A stretch of 12,697 nucleotides of DNA from CAYZRY01 sp964630225 (GTDB taxonomy: Bacteria; Bacillota_I; Bacilli_A; RF39; UBA660). The notes under the pieces were generated by a model. It saw only the letters and a program-made list of their open reading frames with translations. It made no database searches and had not been told where the DNA came from. The position numbers and the translations under genes were made by a program. The number at the start of each line of letters is the position of its first letter. The stretch's first letter is position 1. Location of the stretch: positions 1 to 12,697 of the forward strand of contig CAZVUK010000025.1 of assembly GCA_964630225.1 (NCBI GenBank). Reading direction: 5' to 3'. Below, piece after piece: positions 6,527-12,697 of the stretch.

Positions 6527-6602
6527 GCTGAAATAGCTCAGTTGGTAGAGCAATCGCTTCGTAAGCGATAGGTCGAAGGTTCAAACCCTTTTTTCAGCAC
6601 CA
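6527..6602 (+). tRNA. tRNA-Thr, anticodon CGT
   Basis: A complete 76-nt cloverleaf. The acceptor GCTGAAA (6527-6533) pairs with TTTCAGC (6592-6598), the discriminator is A, and CCA is encoded (6600-6602). The D arm is GCTC/GAGC with loop AGTTGGTA. The anticodon stem is ATCGC/GCGAT with loop TTCGTAA, giving anticodon CGT at 6560-6562, which reads ACG threonine codons. The T arm is GAAGG/CCTTT, with one G-U pair, and loop TTCAAAC. It sits 12 nt after one coding gene and 19 nt before the next, with no promoter of its own seen, so it is probably cut from a longer transcript. Confidence 0.96.
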
Positions 6603-6621
6603 TAAAAGAAACGAGGAGAGT

Positions 6622-7017
6622 ATGAATAGAAAGATTATTATTACAGGAATTTTAAGAGATGGAGATCTTTTCCTAGTAGTCAAAAGAAAGAGTAAAGATG
6701 AGTTATATCCTGGTTCGTGGGAGTTTCCCGGTGGTCACCTCGAAGACTCTGAAACAATTGGTGATGCATTAAAAAGAGAATTGCGTGAAGAGATTGGTTT
6801 TAACCAAAAGTTTGATGCTCGAATCGCTGGTTTTAATGATGAACTAAAAGATAATTATGATGCTAAGCTATATGTAGTGGAACTTGACTTTGTCATCGAT
6901 GTAAATCGTAACGATTTCGCTGTTACCCTAAGTGAAGAACACAGTGAATACAGATGGGTTAATAAAGACTTCGAAGAGCTTGGAACTAAACTCCAAAACA
7001 AACTAAAAGATATTTAA
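6622..7017 (+). CDS. Nudix hydrolase, MutT-like
   Basis: A 131-residue single-domain Nudix protein. The full Nudix box GX5EX7REUXEEXGU runs from Gly38 to Phe60, with the metal-binding REXXEE at residues 52-57. PGSWEFPGG (30-38) precedes it, as in MutT and related (deoxy)nucleoside triphosphate pyrophosphohydrolases. A role in cleansing oxidised nucleotides (8-oxo-dGTP) is the commonest one for this size and motif context, but the substrate cannot be fixed from sequence. YRWVNKDFEEL near the C-terminus is the usual closing helix region. SD GAGGAG (6613-6618) is only 3 nt from ATG, closer than its neighbours. It lies 19 nt downstream of the tRNA and may be transcribed with it. Confidence 0.85.
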   Translation: MNRKIIITGILRDGDLFLVVKRKSKDELYPGSWEFPGGHLEDSETIGDALKRELREEIGFNQKFDARIAGFNDELKDNYDAKLYVVELDFVIDVNRNDFAVTLSEEHSEYRWVNKDFEELGTKLQNKLKDI

Positions 7018-7041
7018 TATCTGCTCCTAATTTGTAATTTC

Positions 7042-7067
7042 AACCGCACCACAAGGTGTGGTTTTTT
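7042..7067 (+). terminator. Terminator of the Nudix gene
   Basis: AACCGCACC (7042-7050) pairs with GGTGTGGTT (7055-7063), with one G-U pair and loop ACAA. A T-run continues to 7067. Confidence 0.85.
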
Positions 7068-7105
7068 AATAAAATAAAAGAGCCCACCCAGCAAGGAGGA
7101 GCTCT
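7068..7105 (-). terminator. Second minus-strand hairpin with U-run
   Basis: AGAGC (7079-7083) pairs with GCTCT (7101-7105), and inner CC/GG pairs extend the stem around one A-A mismatch and a bulged A; the loop is 6 nt. On the minus strand it is followed by TTTTATTTT (complement of 7070-7078). It looks like a backup terminator for the acetylation operon, about 110 nt beyond the stop. Confidence 0.55.
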
Positions 7106-7194
7106 AAATAAATTATAAACGATTAACAGATAAAAAGAAAATAAAAATTGCTGTTTATTTAAACCACAACTATCCAAAAAAACAAAGTAAAAAC

Positions 7195-7218
7195 AAAAAG
7201 ACGTTAACCCGTCTTTTT
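7195..7218 (-). terminator. Terminator of the acetylation operon
   Basis: AAAAAGACG (7195-7203) and CGTCTTTTT (7210-7218) form a 9-bp stem with a 6-nt loop, overlapping the MBOAT stop codon. The minus strand then carries a T-rich run, so it mainly ends leftward transcription. Confidence 0.8.
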
Positions 7219-8611
7219 AAAATCTAAAATAGATAAAAGGGCTGTAACTACTAGATAGAACAAAAATCAGAGTAACAATAAATAAAGCTATCAGTAATAC
7301 ATCTAAGATTAGAGTTTGTTTCACGCTTTTCTCTATCTTTTTTTGAAAGTTAATATATATTGGGTATGAGAAGATAAGAGCCAGAACTAAGACTAGTATA
7401 TGTCTAAACTGTAGTACTTGTATATATTCTAAATATGCTATCGTTCCTGTCCCGTTAAATAAAAACATCGACTTTAATATATTGAGGGCCTCGGCCATCG
7501 AACTACTTCTAAAGATCACCCAAGAGATGATAACTAGAAACAAAGTGTATAAGCTTTGAGTCCAAGATGGAAGCTTAGCCAGAGCTTTTCCCCAAACGAA
7601 TTTTTCTAGCGTTAAAAGTATGCCAAAGTATAGTCCCCAAATAAGGAAGTTCCATGCTGCTCCGTGCCAAAGTCCAGTTAATAGCCACACGACTAATATG
7701 TTTCTAATTTGCTTATGTCTATTTCCGCCCAATGGTATGTAGACATAATCCCTAAAGAAACTCGATAAAGAAATGTGCCATCTGCGCCAAAAATCAGTAA
7801 TTGATTTAGCTATATACGGATAGTTAAAGTTTTCTAAGTAGTAGAAGCCTAACATTCTACCCATTCCTATAGCCATATCACTGTATGCCGAGAAGTCATA
7901 ATATATCTGAAGTGTGTAAGCTATTATTCCAAGCCATGCTCCAACAAAGCCAAAATCTGAAAAACTTCCCGCAAAAATCGTATCGGTTATATATGCTAGA
8001 TTATCAGCAATGATAACCTTTTTAGCAAGACCTAGAATAAATCTTCTTGTTCCGATAGCAAAATCATTTAGATTTTCTCTTCGGTCATTTAACTCTTCAG
8101 CTACCGTTTCATATCTGACGATAGGTCCAGCTATAAGCTGAGGAAAAGCGACGGCATAACATCCAAGAAAGATTAGGTTTTTCTGTACTTTAACATTCTT
8201 TTGAAAGACACTGATAACATAAGACATAATTTGAAAAGTATAGAAGCTTATCCCAATAGGTAGTGATAATTTTAAGACGGGAAGGTTAATCATCGGGATA
8301 GCATTAATATTGGTTGTTAACCATCCTAAATATTTAAATATAACTAATAATAATATGTTGGTTGTCATAGCTAGTATAAAGATGGTCTTTCTCTTTTTCC
8401 CTTTATTCTTATCTATTTCGATAGCAAATAAATAATTTATAATTATTGAGAAAATCATCAGTAATATATATATTGGTTCTCCCCAGGCATAAAAGACAAG
8501 AGAGAAGATCAGTAAGATAAAGTTTCTATATTTTCGGTTATTAATAAGAAAATATGAAATAAAGAAAAGGGGTAAGAAAAGTGTTAAAAATACAAGATTT
8601 GAAAATAACAT
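7217..8611 (-). CDS. AlgI-like MBOAT O-acyltransferase
   Basis: A 464-residue polytopic membrane protein of the MBOAT family, AlgI branch. These proteins pass acetyl groups across the membrane for O-acetylation of a polysaccharide. Diagnostic stretches are FPQLIAGPIVRYE (156-168), YYDFSAYSDMAIG (237-249), FWRRWHISLSSFFRDYVYIP (274-293) and GLWHGAAW (313-320). His316 of WHG is the expected catalytic residue, and His279 is the second conserved His. Length and about 10-12 hydrophobic segments are normal. DltB of teichoic acid D-alanylation is related, but the partner here is a DHHW protein and no dltA, dltC or dltD is present. The start ATG overlaps the upstream stop by one base (TAATG), with AAGGTGG as SD, so translation is coupled. 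The target polymer is not encoded nearby. Confidence 0.9.
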   Translation of the reverse strand: MLFSNLVFLTLFLPLFFISYFLINNRKYRNFILLIFSLVFYAWGEPIYILLMIFSIIINYLFAIEIDKNKGKKRKTIFILAMTTNILLLVIFKYLGWLTTNINAIPMINLPVLKLSLPIGISFYTFQIMSYVISVFQKNVKVQKNLIFLGCYAVAFPQLIAGPIVRYETVAEELNDRRENLNDFAIGTRRFILGLAKKVIIADNLAYITDTIFAGSFSDFGFVGAWLGIIAYTLQIYYDFSAYSDMAIGMGRMLGFYYLENFNYPYIAKSITDFWRRWHISLSSFFRDYVYIPLGGNRHKQIRNILVVWLLTGLWHGAAWNFLIWGLYFGILLTLEKFVWGKALAKLPSWTQSLYTLFLVIISWVIFRSSSMAEALNILKSMFLFNGTGTIAYLEYIQVLQFRHILVLVLALIFSYPIYINFQKKIEKSVKQTLILDVLLIALFIVTLIFVLSSSYSPFIYFRF

Positions 8612-9819
8612 TATCTCACCACCTTTTCCAATAATCCGTGATCAAAGACATCATAGATAGTCGTCGGCGTCTCTTGCAGGATTAAAACTTTATTAATGTT
8701 GTTATCTTTTATATATTTCGCATAATCGAATTTACCATTTTGATATTCATCAAACATCAAATTAATGACATGAGTTTTGTTAAAGTTTGAAGCTATCAAA
8801 TCATCAATTGCCCAAGAGTAAGAATCGGCAAGAATTAATAAATTTTCTTTATCATTATTAAAGTCATAGATAACTCTACCATAAAAACCATAATAGAAAG
8901 CTATATAATAATCGTAAAAGATGTTATCTTTAGCTTTCTTTTTATCTAAAACTTTAGCTTTAAACTTATTATCTTTTTCTTTATCATTTATTAAGACTTG
9001 ATAATTTAGATCTTTAGTATCGATATAAGCAAAAGTATCTGTGCTATTTTTATCTCTAAAACGATTAGCAATACTACCCAAATAATTATCTGTAACTTTT
9101 ATACATTCGTAATCTTGATTGAACTTATCTACCTCTAGTAAGTTCATAATATCTATATAACCACGGTTTGATCCCTCGCAACTCCAGTGATGATCACTTT
9201 TGAAAAACAATTTTGAATAGTCATTTTTATCTTTGGTAATTAGTTCGGATACTTTTATATCGCTGCTTAAGCCGGTTTTGAAATCTTCGACATAAACATT
9301 CATATCTCTAAAGCTTTTATTTGCAATGTTCTTTTGAAATTCATAACGATGTGGCAAATAAATATATAAAGGAGCTATGTTGTTTAAATCATTATAAAGC
9401 TCAATGTGTTGCTTAACTCGTTTTTCTATTTCTTCACTTGCCATCGATGAATTAATATAATAACTATCATTATCTTTTACTACATACTCCCCATCGGTAT
9501 TAGTACCGATTGGAATCATATTTTTGTAAATGAGCGAATTAACACTCCTGTTAACTTTATGGTATAGACCGTTTAATCCATCATAATAGGGAAAATAATT
9601 ATTAGTTCTATTTTCAACCGATATTTTCATATTCTCAAGTTTGGTTCCCAATCTTTCTAGGGCATTACCTTTGACTTGAAGCTGGCTTTTCCAATTTCCA
9701 TCTAGAATTAATTTGCTCCACCCTATTTTAATAGAAAAATGCTTAATGGGTATAGCCGATAATCCAATCATAAGAATTGCTATAAATACGTAACTGATTA
9801 ACTTATTATTTTTTTTCAT
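8611..9819 (-). CDS. DHHW-family protein (AlgX/AlgJ-like), partner of the MBOAT acyltransferase
   Basis: A 402-residue protein with one N-terminal membrane segment (about 8-26) and an extracellular SGNH-like domain. SDHHW (208-212) is the family's naming motif and supplies the Asp and His of an AlgX-type catalytic triad. ADSYSW (331-336) is the GDS-like block with Ser333 as probable nucleophile. LPHRYEFQK (155-163) is a further typical block. Such proteins receive acetyl groups delivered by AlgI-like MBOATs and place them on a polysaccharide; the tight coupling here supports that. Starts at TTG 9831 and GTG 9828 are in frame, but GGTGA (9829 down to 9825) is the SD for ATG 9819, and nothing suitable precedes the others. 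It is strongly lysine- and asparagine-rich, like its surroundings. Confidence 0.85.
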   Translation of the reverse strand: MKKNNKLISYVFIAILMIGLSAIPIKHFSIKIGWSKLILDGNWKSQLQVKGNALERLGTKLENMKISVENRTNNYFPYYDGLNGLYHKVNRSVNSLIYKNMIPIGTNTDGEYVVKDNDSYYINSSMASEEIEKRVKQHIELYNDLNNIAPLYIYLPHRYEFQKNIANKSFRDMNVYVEDFKTGLSSDIKVSELITKDKNDYSKLFFKSDHHWSCEGSNRGYIDIMNLLEVDKFNQDYECIKVTDNYLGSIANRFRDKNSTDTFAYIDTKDLNYQVLINDKEKDNKFKAKVLDKKKAKDNIFYDYYIAFYYGFYGRVIYDFNNDKENLLILADSYSWAIDDLIASNFNKTHVINLMFDEYQNGKFDYAKYIKDNNINKVLILQETPTTIYDVFDHGLLEKVVR

Positions 9820-9835
9820 TTTGTTCACCAAGTAA

Positions 9836-9844
9836 ATTATATCA
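9836..9844 (-). promoter_or_regulatory. Extended -10 promoter of the acetylation operon
   Basis: Read on the minus strand, TGATATAAT is a perfect extended -10 (TATAAT at 9841-9836). No convincing -35 is seen at 16-18 bp, which extended -10 promoters tolerate. The predicted start near 9829 gives a leader of only about 10 nt, just the SD and spacer. Confidence 0.6.
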
Positions 9845-9900
9845 AATATTAGCGATATACAATAGTAATAAAAGTTTATCTATCTTTAAAGCTAAAAATA

Positions 9901-9929
9901 TTGAAAAATCTACGTTAAAATGATATTCT
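9901..9929 (+). promoter_or_regulatory. Promoter of the small membrane protein gene
   Basis: TTGAAA (9901-9906) and TATTCT (9924-9929) have 17-bp spacing. TGA before the -10 (9921-9923) makes it an extended -10. The start is expected near 9936. Confidence 0.6.
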
Positions 9930-9940
9930 ATTAATAGAAT
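9925..9940 (+). promoter_or_regulatory. Perfect 16-bp palindrome over the promoter (candidate operator)
   Basis: ATTCTATTAATAGAAT is exactly self-complementary. It covers most of the -10, the predicted start and the edge of the AGAGGT SD. A dimeric repressor bound here would block transcription. I did not notice a second copy in the window, so the cognate regulator is unknown. Confidence 0.45.
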
Positions 9941-9950
9941 AGAGGTCCAT

Positions 9951-10415
9951 ATGTTTTTGATTGATTACTTAAAATATGACATAGTTGGCAAGTATTATAT
10001 ATTTTATATAATTATTGTTGTGATACTAATTTTTGCTGTTGTAGGTATTATTGGTGAGATAGAAATTAAAAGAAAAAGTGAAATTTTTAGAATTAGACGT
10101 GAAAAGAAAGCTGAAGAAGAAGGAAAGAAAGCTGAAGCAGCGATTGCTGAAGCTGACGGAGAGTTTAAACAGACAAGTGTGGCGATCGACCCAACACTTA
10201 AGCCTGCTGCTCCTGCTGACATCCCGGTAGTTGAACCACAAGATGCAATGAAAAACCCATTAAGACAGATATCATCGACAGCAGCCCCGGTATCAACAAG
10301 CCTTGCACCAGATGGAGAACCACTTCCAGATTCGCTTGCTGATATGGCCAAAGCGGCGGCTAAAACTGGAGAAATTGGTGAGAAGCCTAAAGATGATGTT
10401 TTAGTTATAGAGTAG
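9951..10415 (+). CDS. Small membrane-anchored protein of unknown function
   Basis: A 154-residue protein I do not recognise. It has one transmembrane segment (about 16-36, YIFYIIIVVILIFAVVGIIG), then a charged helix rich in Lys, Arg and Glu (about 38-65, likely coiled coil), then an Ala/Pro-rich low-complexity tail (about 70-154) that looks disordered. The positive charges after the membrane segment suggest the tail is cytoplasmic, with the N-terminus outside. The tail's codons are visibly richer in G and C than the rest of the window. SD AGAGGT precedes ATG 9951. It lies 53 nt upstream of cdaA, which has its own promoter, so linkage to c-di-AMP is possible but not shown. The clear promoter, SD and codon structure make the gene real; its role is open. 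Confidence 0.75.
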   Translation: MFLIDYLKYDIVGKYYIFYIIIVVILIFAVVGIIGEIEIKRKSEIFRIRREKKAEEEGKKAEAAIAEADGEFKQTSVAIDPTLKPAAPADIPVVEPQDAMKNPLRQISSTAAPVSTSLAPDGEPLPDSLADMAKAAAKTGEIGEKPKDDVLVIE

Positions 10416-10416
10416 C

Positions 10417-10445
10417 TTTACTAAAAAGATAAATATATGTATAAT
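10417..10445 (+). promoter_or_regulatory. cdaA promoter flanked by an inverted repeat
   Basis: TTTACT (10417-10422) and TATAAT (10440-10445) have 17-bp spacing. AGATAAA (10427-10433) and TTTATCT (10448-10454) are exact inverted arms centred on the -10, a possible operator. The predicted start, near 10452, lies in the right arm. Confidence 0.6.
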
Positions 10446-10468
10446 AGTTTATCTATGGAGGATGTTTA

Positions 10469-11302
10469 ATGAACATAACAGTAGACAGTTTAATCAATAT
10501 TTTAAATAAAACCGTAGACATACTTTTAGTGTGGCTCATTTTTTACTATATACTTAAAAGTATTAAGAATAATGTAAAATTAACTCTCATATTTAAGGGA
10601 GTTATTATTGTGGCTGCTTTAAAAATAGCTGCGGATACTTTTAATTTTGTAACGATAGGATTATTGCTTGAATATATAATTATGTGGGGACCTTTGGCCT
10701 TGATAATTGTATTCCAACCTGAGATAAGAGGAATACTAGAGCAACTTGGAAGAAATCAGTTGCTTGGAAGACACAAGGTTCTTACCGTTGATGAAAGAGA
10801 GCGTTTAGTTTACGAAGTAGTTGCGGCGATGGAGCAATTAAGAAAAAATCATATCGGTGCACTTATTGTTATCGAACGCGACGTCAGTTTGAGCGACTAT
10901 ATAGAAAAAAGCAAGAAAATCTATGGAGATTTATCGAGCGAGCTTTTGTACTCGATCTTCTTCCCAAACAATCCCCTTCATGATGGAGGAGTTATTCTGC
11001 AAGGTGAAAAGATAAGTAGTGCCGGAGCGGTTTTTCCAACTAGCAACAACGTTAAAACAAATCGAAGGTTAGGTACGAGACATAGAGCTGCGATAGGTAT
11101 ATCGGAGCAGACTGATTGTATTGCCCTTGTCGTGTCGGAAGAAACAGGAAGGTTATCAGTTGCGATAAAAGGAGAGTTATACTATAACCTATCTATCGAT
11201 GATGTTAGAATAACCTTAATCGAAGAGCTCAGACCAAAAATCGAATCTGAACTAGATGAAGAAGAAATAAGTGAGGAAGAGATTTATGAAGAGAACAAGT
11301 AA
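10469..11302 (+). CDS. cdaA: Diadenylate cyclase CdaA (c-di-AMP synthase)
   Basis: Condenses two ATP into cyclic di-AMP, the second messenger that controls potassium and osmolyte transport and cell-wall homeostasis in Gram-positive bacteria. Three transmembrane segments occupy about 12-90, ending in the CdaA hallmark FQPEIRGILEQLG (82-94). The DAC (DisA_N) domain follows from about 110. Its DGA motif is DGG here (172-174, in NPLHDGGVIL), and RHR is intact (204-206, in LGTRHRAAIG), as is SEETG (223-227). Length (277) is typical. The last 18 residues are strongly acidic, and their codons overlap the start of cdaR by 17 nt. GGAGG (10457-10461) sits 7 nt before ATG. The overlap with cdaR fits the known complex in which CdaR regulates CdaA. 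Confidence 0.95.
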   Translation: MNITVDSLINILNKTVDILLVWLIFYYILKSIKNNVKLTLIFKGVIIVAALKIAADTFNFVTIGLLLEYIIMWGPLALIIVFQPEIRGILEQLGRNQLLGRHKVLTVDERERLVYEVVAAMEQLRKNHIGALIVIERDVSLSDYIEKSKKIYGDLSSELLYSIFFPNNPLHDGGVILQGEKISSAGAVFPTSNNVKTNRRLGTRHRAAIGISEQTDCIALVVSEETGRLSVAIKGELYYNLSIDDVRITLIEELRPKIESELDEEEISEEEIYEENK

Positions 11303-12629
11303 TCGTAATTTTTTTGTTAAAATAGCTGAATTCTTTGATAAGTGGCTAATTACGCCTCTTACTAAATTCTTTATTTTAATCATCGATTTCTTTACAGGAA
11401 ATGCTAAAACTTTTGAAAAGATAATCAGTAATAGACAAGCACTAGTTGTCATATCACTTATCTTTGCACTATTAACCTTCTTTTTAGTCGATGGAAGATC
11501 AAATAGGCTTATAGCTAATAATGCCGAGGTATTATATGGTCAACCAGTTAAAGCTATATATAATGAAGAATCATATGTTGTCGAAGGATTGCCTGATACT
11601 GTCGATGTTACCCTAATAGGAAAAACCTGGGATGTATATCTTGCTAAACAGTACCCAGCATCTGGAGTAAGTGTCGATCTCCAAGATTTAAAACCAGGTA
11701 CCCACAAAGTAGCAATGAAGTATAAACATTCAGTTACAGCTGTGCAATATAAACTAGATCCATCGACGGTAACGATTGTCATTTATAAAAAGATGTCTGA
11801 AGTTAGAGAGTTAACAGCCGATATCGTACATAAAGAAAAGCTCGATGAAACACTCAATGTTGAAAATGTTAAATTAAACATAGATAGTGTAATAATAAAA
11901 GGACCTGCTTATAAATTAGAAAAGGTTGCTACGGTGAAAGCGCTAGTTGATTTAGATAATTTGGTTGATCCTAAAGTCGGAGTAGCTACGCTGAATGACT
12001 TAAAATTAGTTGCCTATGACAAAGACGGAAAACCGGTTAATATCGAAATAGTTGCTGACAAAGTTGAAGCGACGCTTGACATTACCTCTCCATCTAAAGA
12101 AGTACCAGTTAGAATTATTACTGAAGGAGAACTAAATGGTAAAGCTATCAAATCACTAGATTCTAGCATTACTAAAGTTACGCTTTTTGGTTCGCGAGAT
12201 GCACTTGAGAAAATTTCATATCTACCTGTTCAAATTGATATCTCTGGTGTTGAAAATGATAAAGAGTATACGATTAATTTAAGTAAACCGACAGGTGTTA
12301 GATCGATAAGTGAAAAAACTATTCGTGTTAATCTAACAGTTGGAGAAGTCTCAAGCAAAGAAATTGCAAACGTTTCTGTTAACATCAGCAATTTGAACCC
12401 AGCCTACAAAGCACAAGCACTTGATGCTGGATCGAGTTTAATTACGGTCATCGTCAAAGGAAGCCAAGAAGTAATAGCTTCGATCGATCAATCGATGGTC
12501 AAAGCAACAGTTGATTTAAGTGGTCTTGGACCCGGTGAACACGAAGTTGAAGTTACCGTAACGGGGACAGATGCACGCGCATCATATACACCACGAGTTA
12601 AAAAAGTTAAAGTTAGAATAACCCAATAA
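11286..12629 (+). CDS. cdaR: CdaA regulator CdaR, YbbR-domain protein
   Basis: A 447-residue membrane-anchored protein that regulates the diadenylate cyclase CdaA. One clear transmembrane segment (about 49-65, after FEKIISNRQALV) is followed by roughly four extracellular YbbR repeats to the C-terminus. These are visible as recurring patterns such as VIIKGPAYKLEKVATVKALV, VTLFGSRDALEKISYLPVQI and VIVKGSQEVIASIDQSMVKA. The usual CdaR begins almost directly with the NRW-like segment; here about 45 extra N-terminal residues form one or two amphipathic aromatic helices (FFVKIAEFFDKWL, TKFFILIIDFFTG). An in-frame GTG lies at 11271, but AGGA (11274-11277) is 8 nt before ATG 11286, so ATG is preferred. 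It overlaps cdaA by 17 nt. Commonly glmM follows; here a terminator does. Confidence 0.92.
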   Translation: MKRTSNRNFFVKIAEFFDKWLITPLTKFFILIIDFFTGNAKTFEKIISNRQALVVISLIFALLTFFLVDGRSNRLIANNAEVLYGQPVKAIYNEESYVVEGLPDTVDVTLIGKTWDVYLAKQYPASGVSVDLQDLKPGTHKVAMKYKHSVTAVQYKLDPSTVTIVIYKKMSEVRELTADIVHKEKLDETLNVENVKLNIDSVIIKGPAYKLEKVATVKALVDLDNLVDPKVGVATLNDLKLVAYDKDGKPVNIEIVADKVEATLDITSPSKEVPVRIITEGELNGKAIKSLDSSITKVTLFGSRDALEKISYLPVQIDISGVENDKEYTINLSKPTGVRSISEKTIRVNLTVGEVSSKEIANVSVNISNLNPAYKAQALDAGSSLITVIVKGSQEVIASIDQSMVKATVDLSGLGPGEHEVEVTVTGTDARASYTPRVKKVKVRITQ

Positions 12630-12630
12630 T

Positions 12631-12656
12631 AAAAACCAGAACTAGTTCTGGTTTTT
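12631..12656 (+). terminator. Terminator of the cdaA-cdaR operon
   Basis: AAAAACCAGAAC (12631-12642) and GTTCTGGTTTTT (12645-12656) are exact complements, with the T-run built into the right arm. It closes the operon 2 nt after the cdaR stop. Confidence 0.9.
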
Positions 12657-12667
12657 GTGTTGAATAA

Positions 12668-12695
12668 TTGTATTATTTTTTATTTATTATATAAT
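12668..12695 (+). promoter_or_regulatory. Possible promoter of the next gene
   Basis: TTGTAT (12668-12673) and TATAAT (12690-12695) have 16-bp spacing, at the very edge of the window. The start and the gene lie outside, and the A/T-only context makes chance matches easy. Confidence 0.4.
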
Positions 12696-12697
12696 AA

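Noticed and set aside
7079..7105. T-box or riboswitch element
   Set aside because: No T-box consensus or specifier region, and no downstream gene in the right direction.
7217..8611. Assignment of the MBOAT protein as DltB
   Set aside because: A DHHW partner and AlgI-type motifs, with no dltA, dltC or dltD, favour polysaccharide O-acetylation.
9820..9831. TTG or GTG starts upstream for the DHHW gene
   Set aside because: They fall on or before the GGTGA SD that serves ATG 9819, and the mRNA probably begins about here.
10004..10351. Antisense open frame inside the small membrane protein gene
   Set aside because: Ser/Ala/Gly-rich low-complexity mirror of the Ala/Pro tail, with no SD; it is a shadow frame.
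11271..11285. Earlier GTG start for cdaR
   Set aside because: AGGA at 11274-11277 lies within it and is well spaced for ATG 11286; no SD precedes the GTG.

Overview
This is an A/T-rich window of ordinary bacterial chromosome. Genes are tightly packed, Shine-Dalgarno (SD) sites are strong (GGAGG, AGGAG, GGGGG), and promoters are of the sigma-A type, often with an extended -10. The tRNA has an encoded CCA, and hairpin plus U-run terminators are abundant. This fits a low-GC member of the Bacillota, possibly an uncultured lineage on the Bacilli/Erysipelotrichia/Mollicutes side; that placement is inference. The genetic code looks standard: tryptophan is TGG throughout, and every gene stop I checked is TAA or TAG. 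I see no CRISPR array, insertion sequence, prophage or integration module.

Layout on the plus strand, left to right. Positions 1-343 hold a terminator, a decayed stretch with a leftover reading frame and an orphan SD site, then a good promoter. Next is a class I glutamine amidotransferase (350-1069). A small promoter-ORF-terminator unit follows whose frame is broken by one TAA (1163-1432). A two-gene phospholipid operon, pssA-psd (1542-3026), makes phosphatidylethanolamine. A lone radical SAM enzyme (3059-3832) has its promoter inside the end of psd. CTP synthase pyrG (3934-5520) is preceded by a leader with two competing hairpins. An anchored surface protein with a cadherin-like domain (5588-6514), tRNA-Thr(CGT) (6527-6602) and a Nudix hydrolase (6622-7017) may form one unit.

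On the minus strand, 9819-7217 is an independent two-gene operon. It encodes a DHHW-family (AlgX/AlgJ-like) protein and an AlgI-like MBOAT acyltransferase, a likely system for O-acetylating an extracellular or cell-wall polysaccharide. Hairpins close both sides of the convergent junction with the Nudix gene. A divergent promoter region then leads to a small membrane-anchored protein of unknown function (9951-10415), and to the c-di-AMP pair cdaA (10469-11302) and cdaR (11286-12629), which ends in a strong terminator without glmM.

Functionally, most of the window serves the envelope: phospholipid synthesis, the CTP that feeds CDP-diacylglycerol, polysaccharide acetylation, surface display and c-di-AMP control. 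The most notable observations are these. PyrG has glycine in place of the catalytic cysteine of its glutaminase domain, which predicts a CTP synthase dependent on free ammonia. The pyrG leader resembles an attenuator. Psd has Glu in place of the Asp of its autoprocessing triad. A perfect 16-bp palindrome covers the promoter of the small membrane protein. No clearly new multi-gene defence or mobile system is visible.
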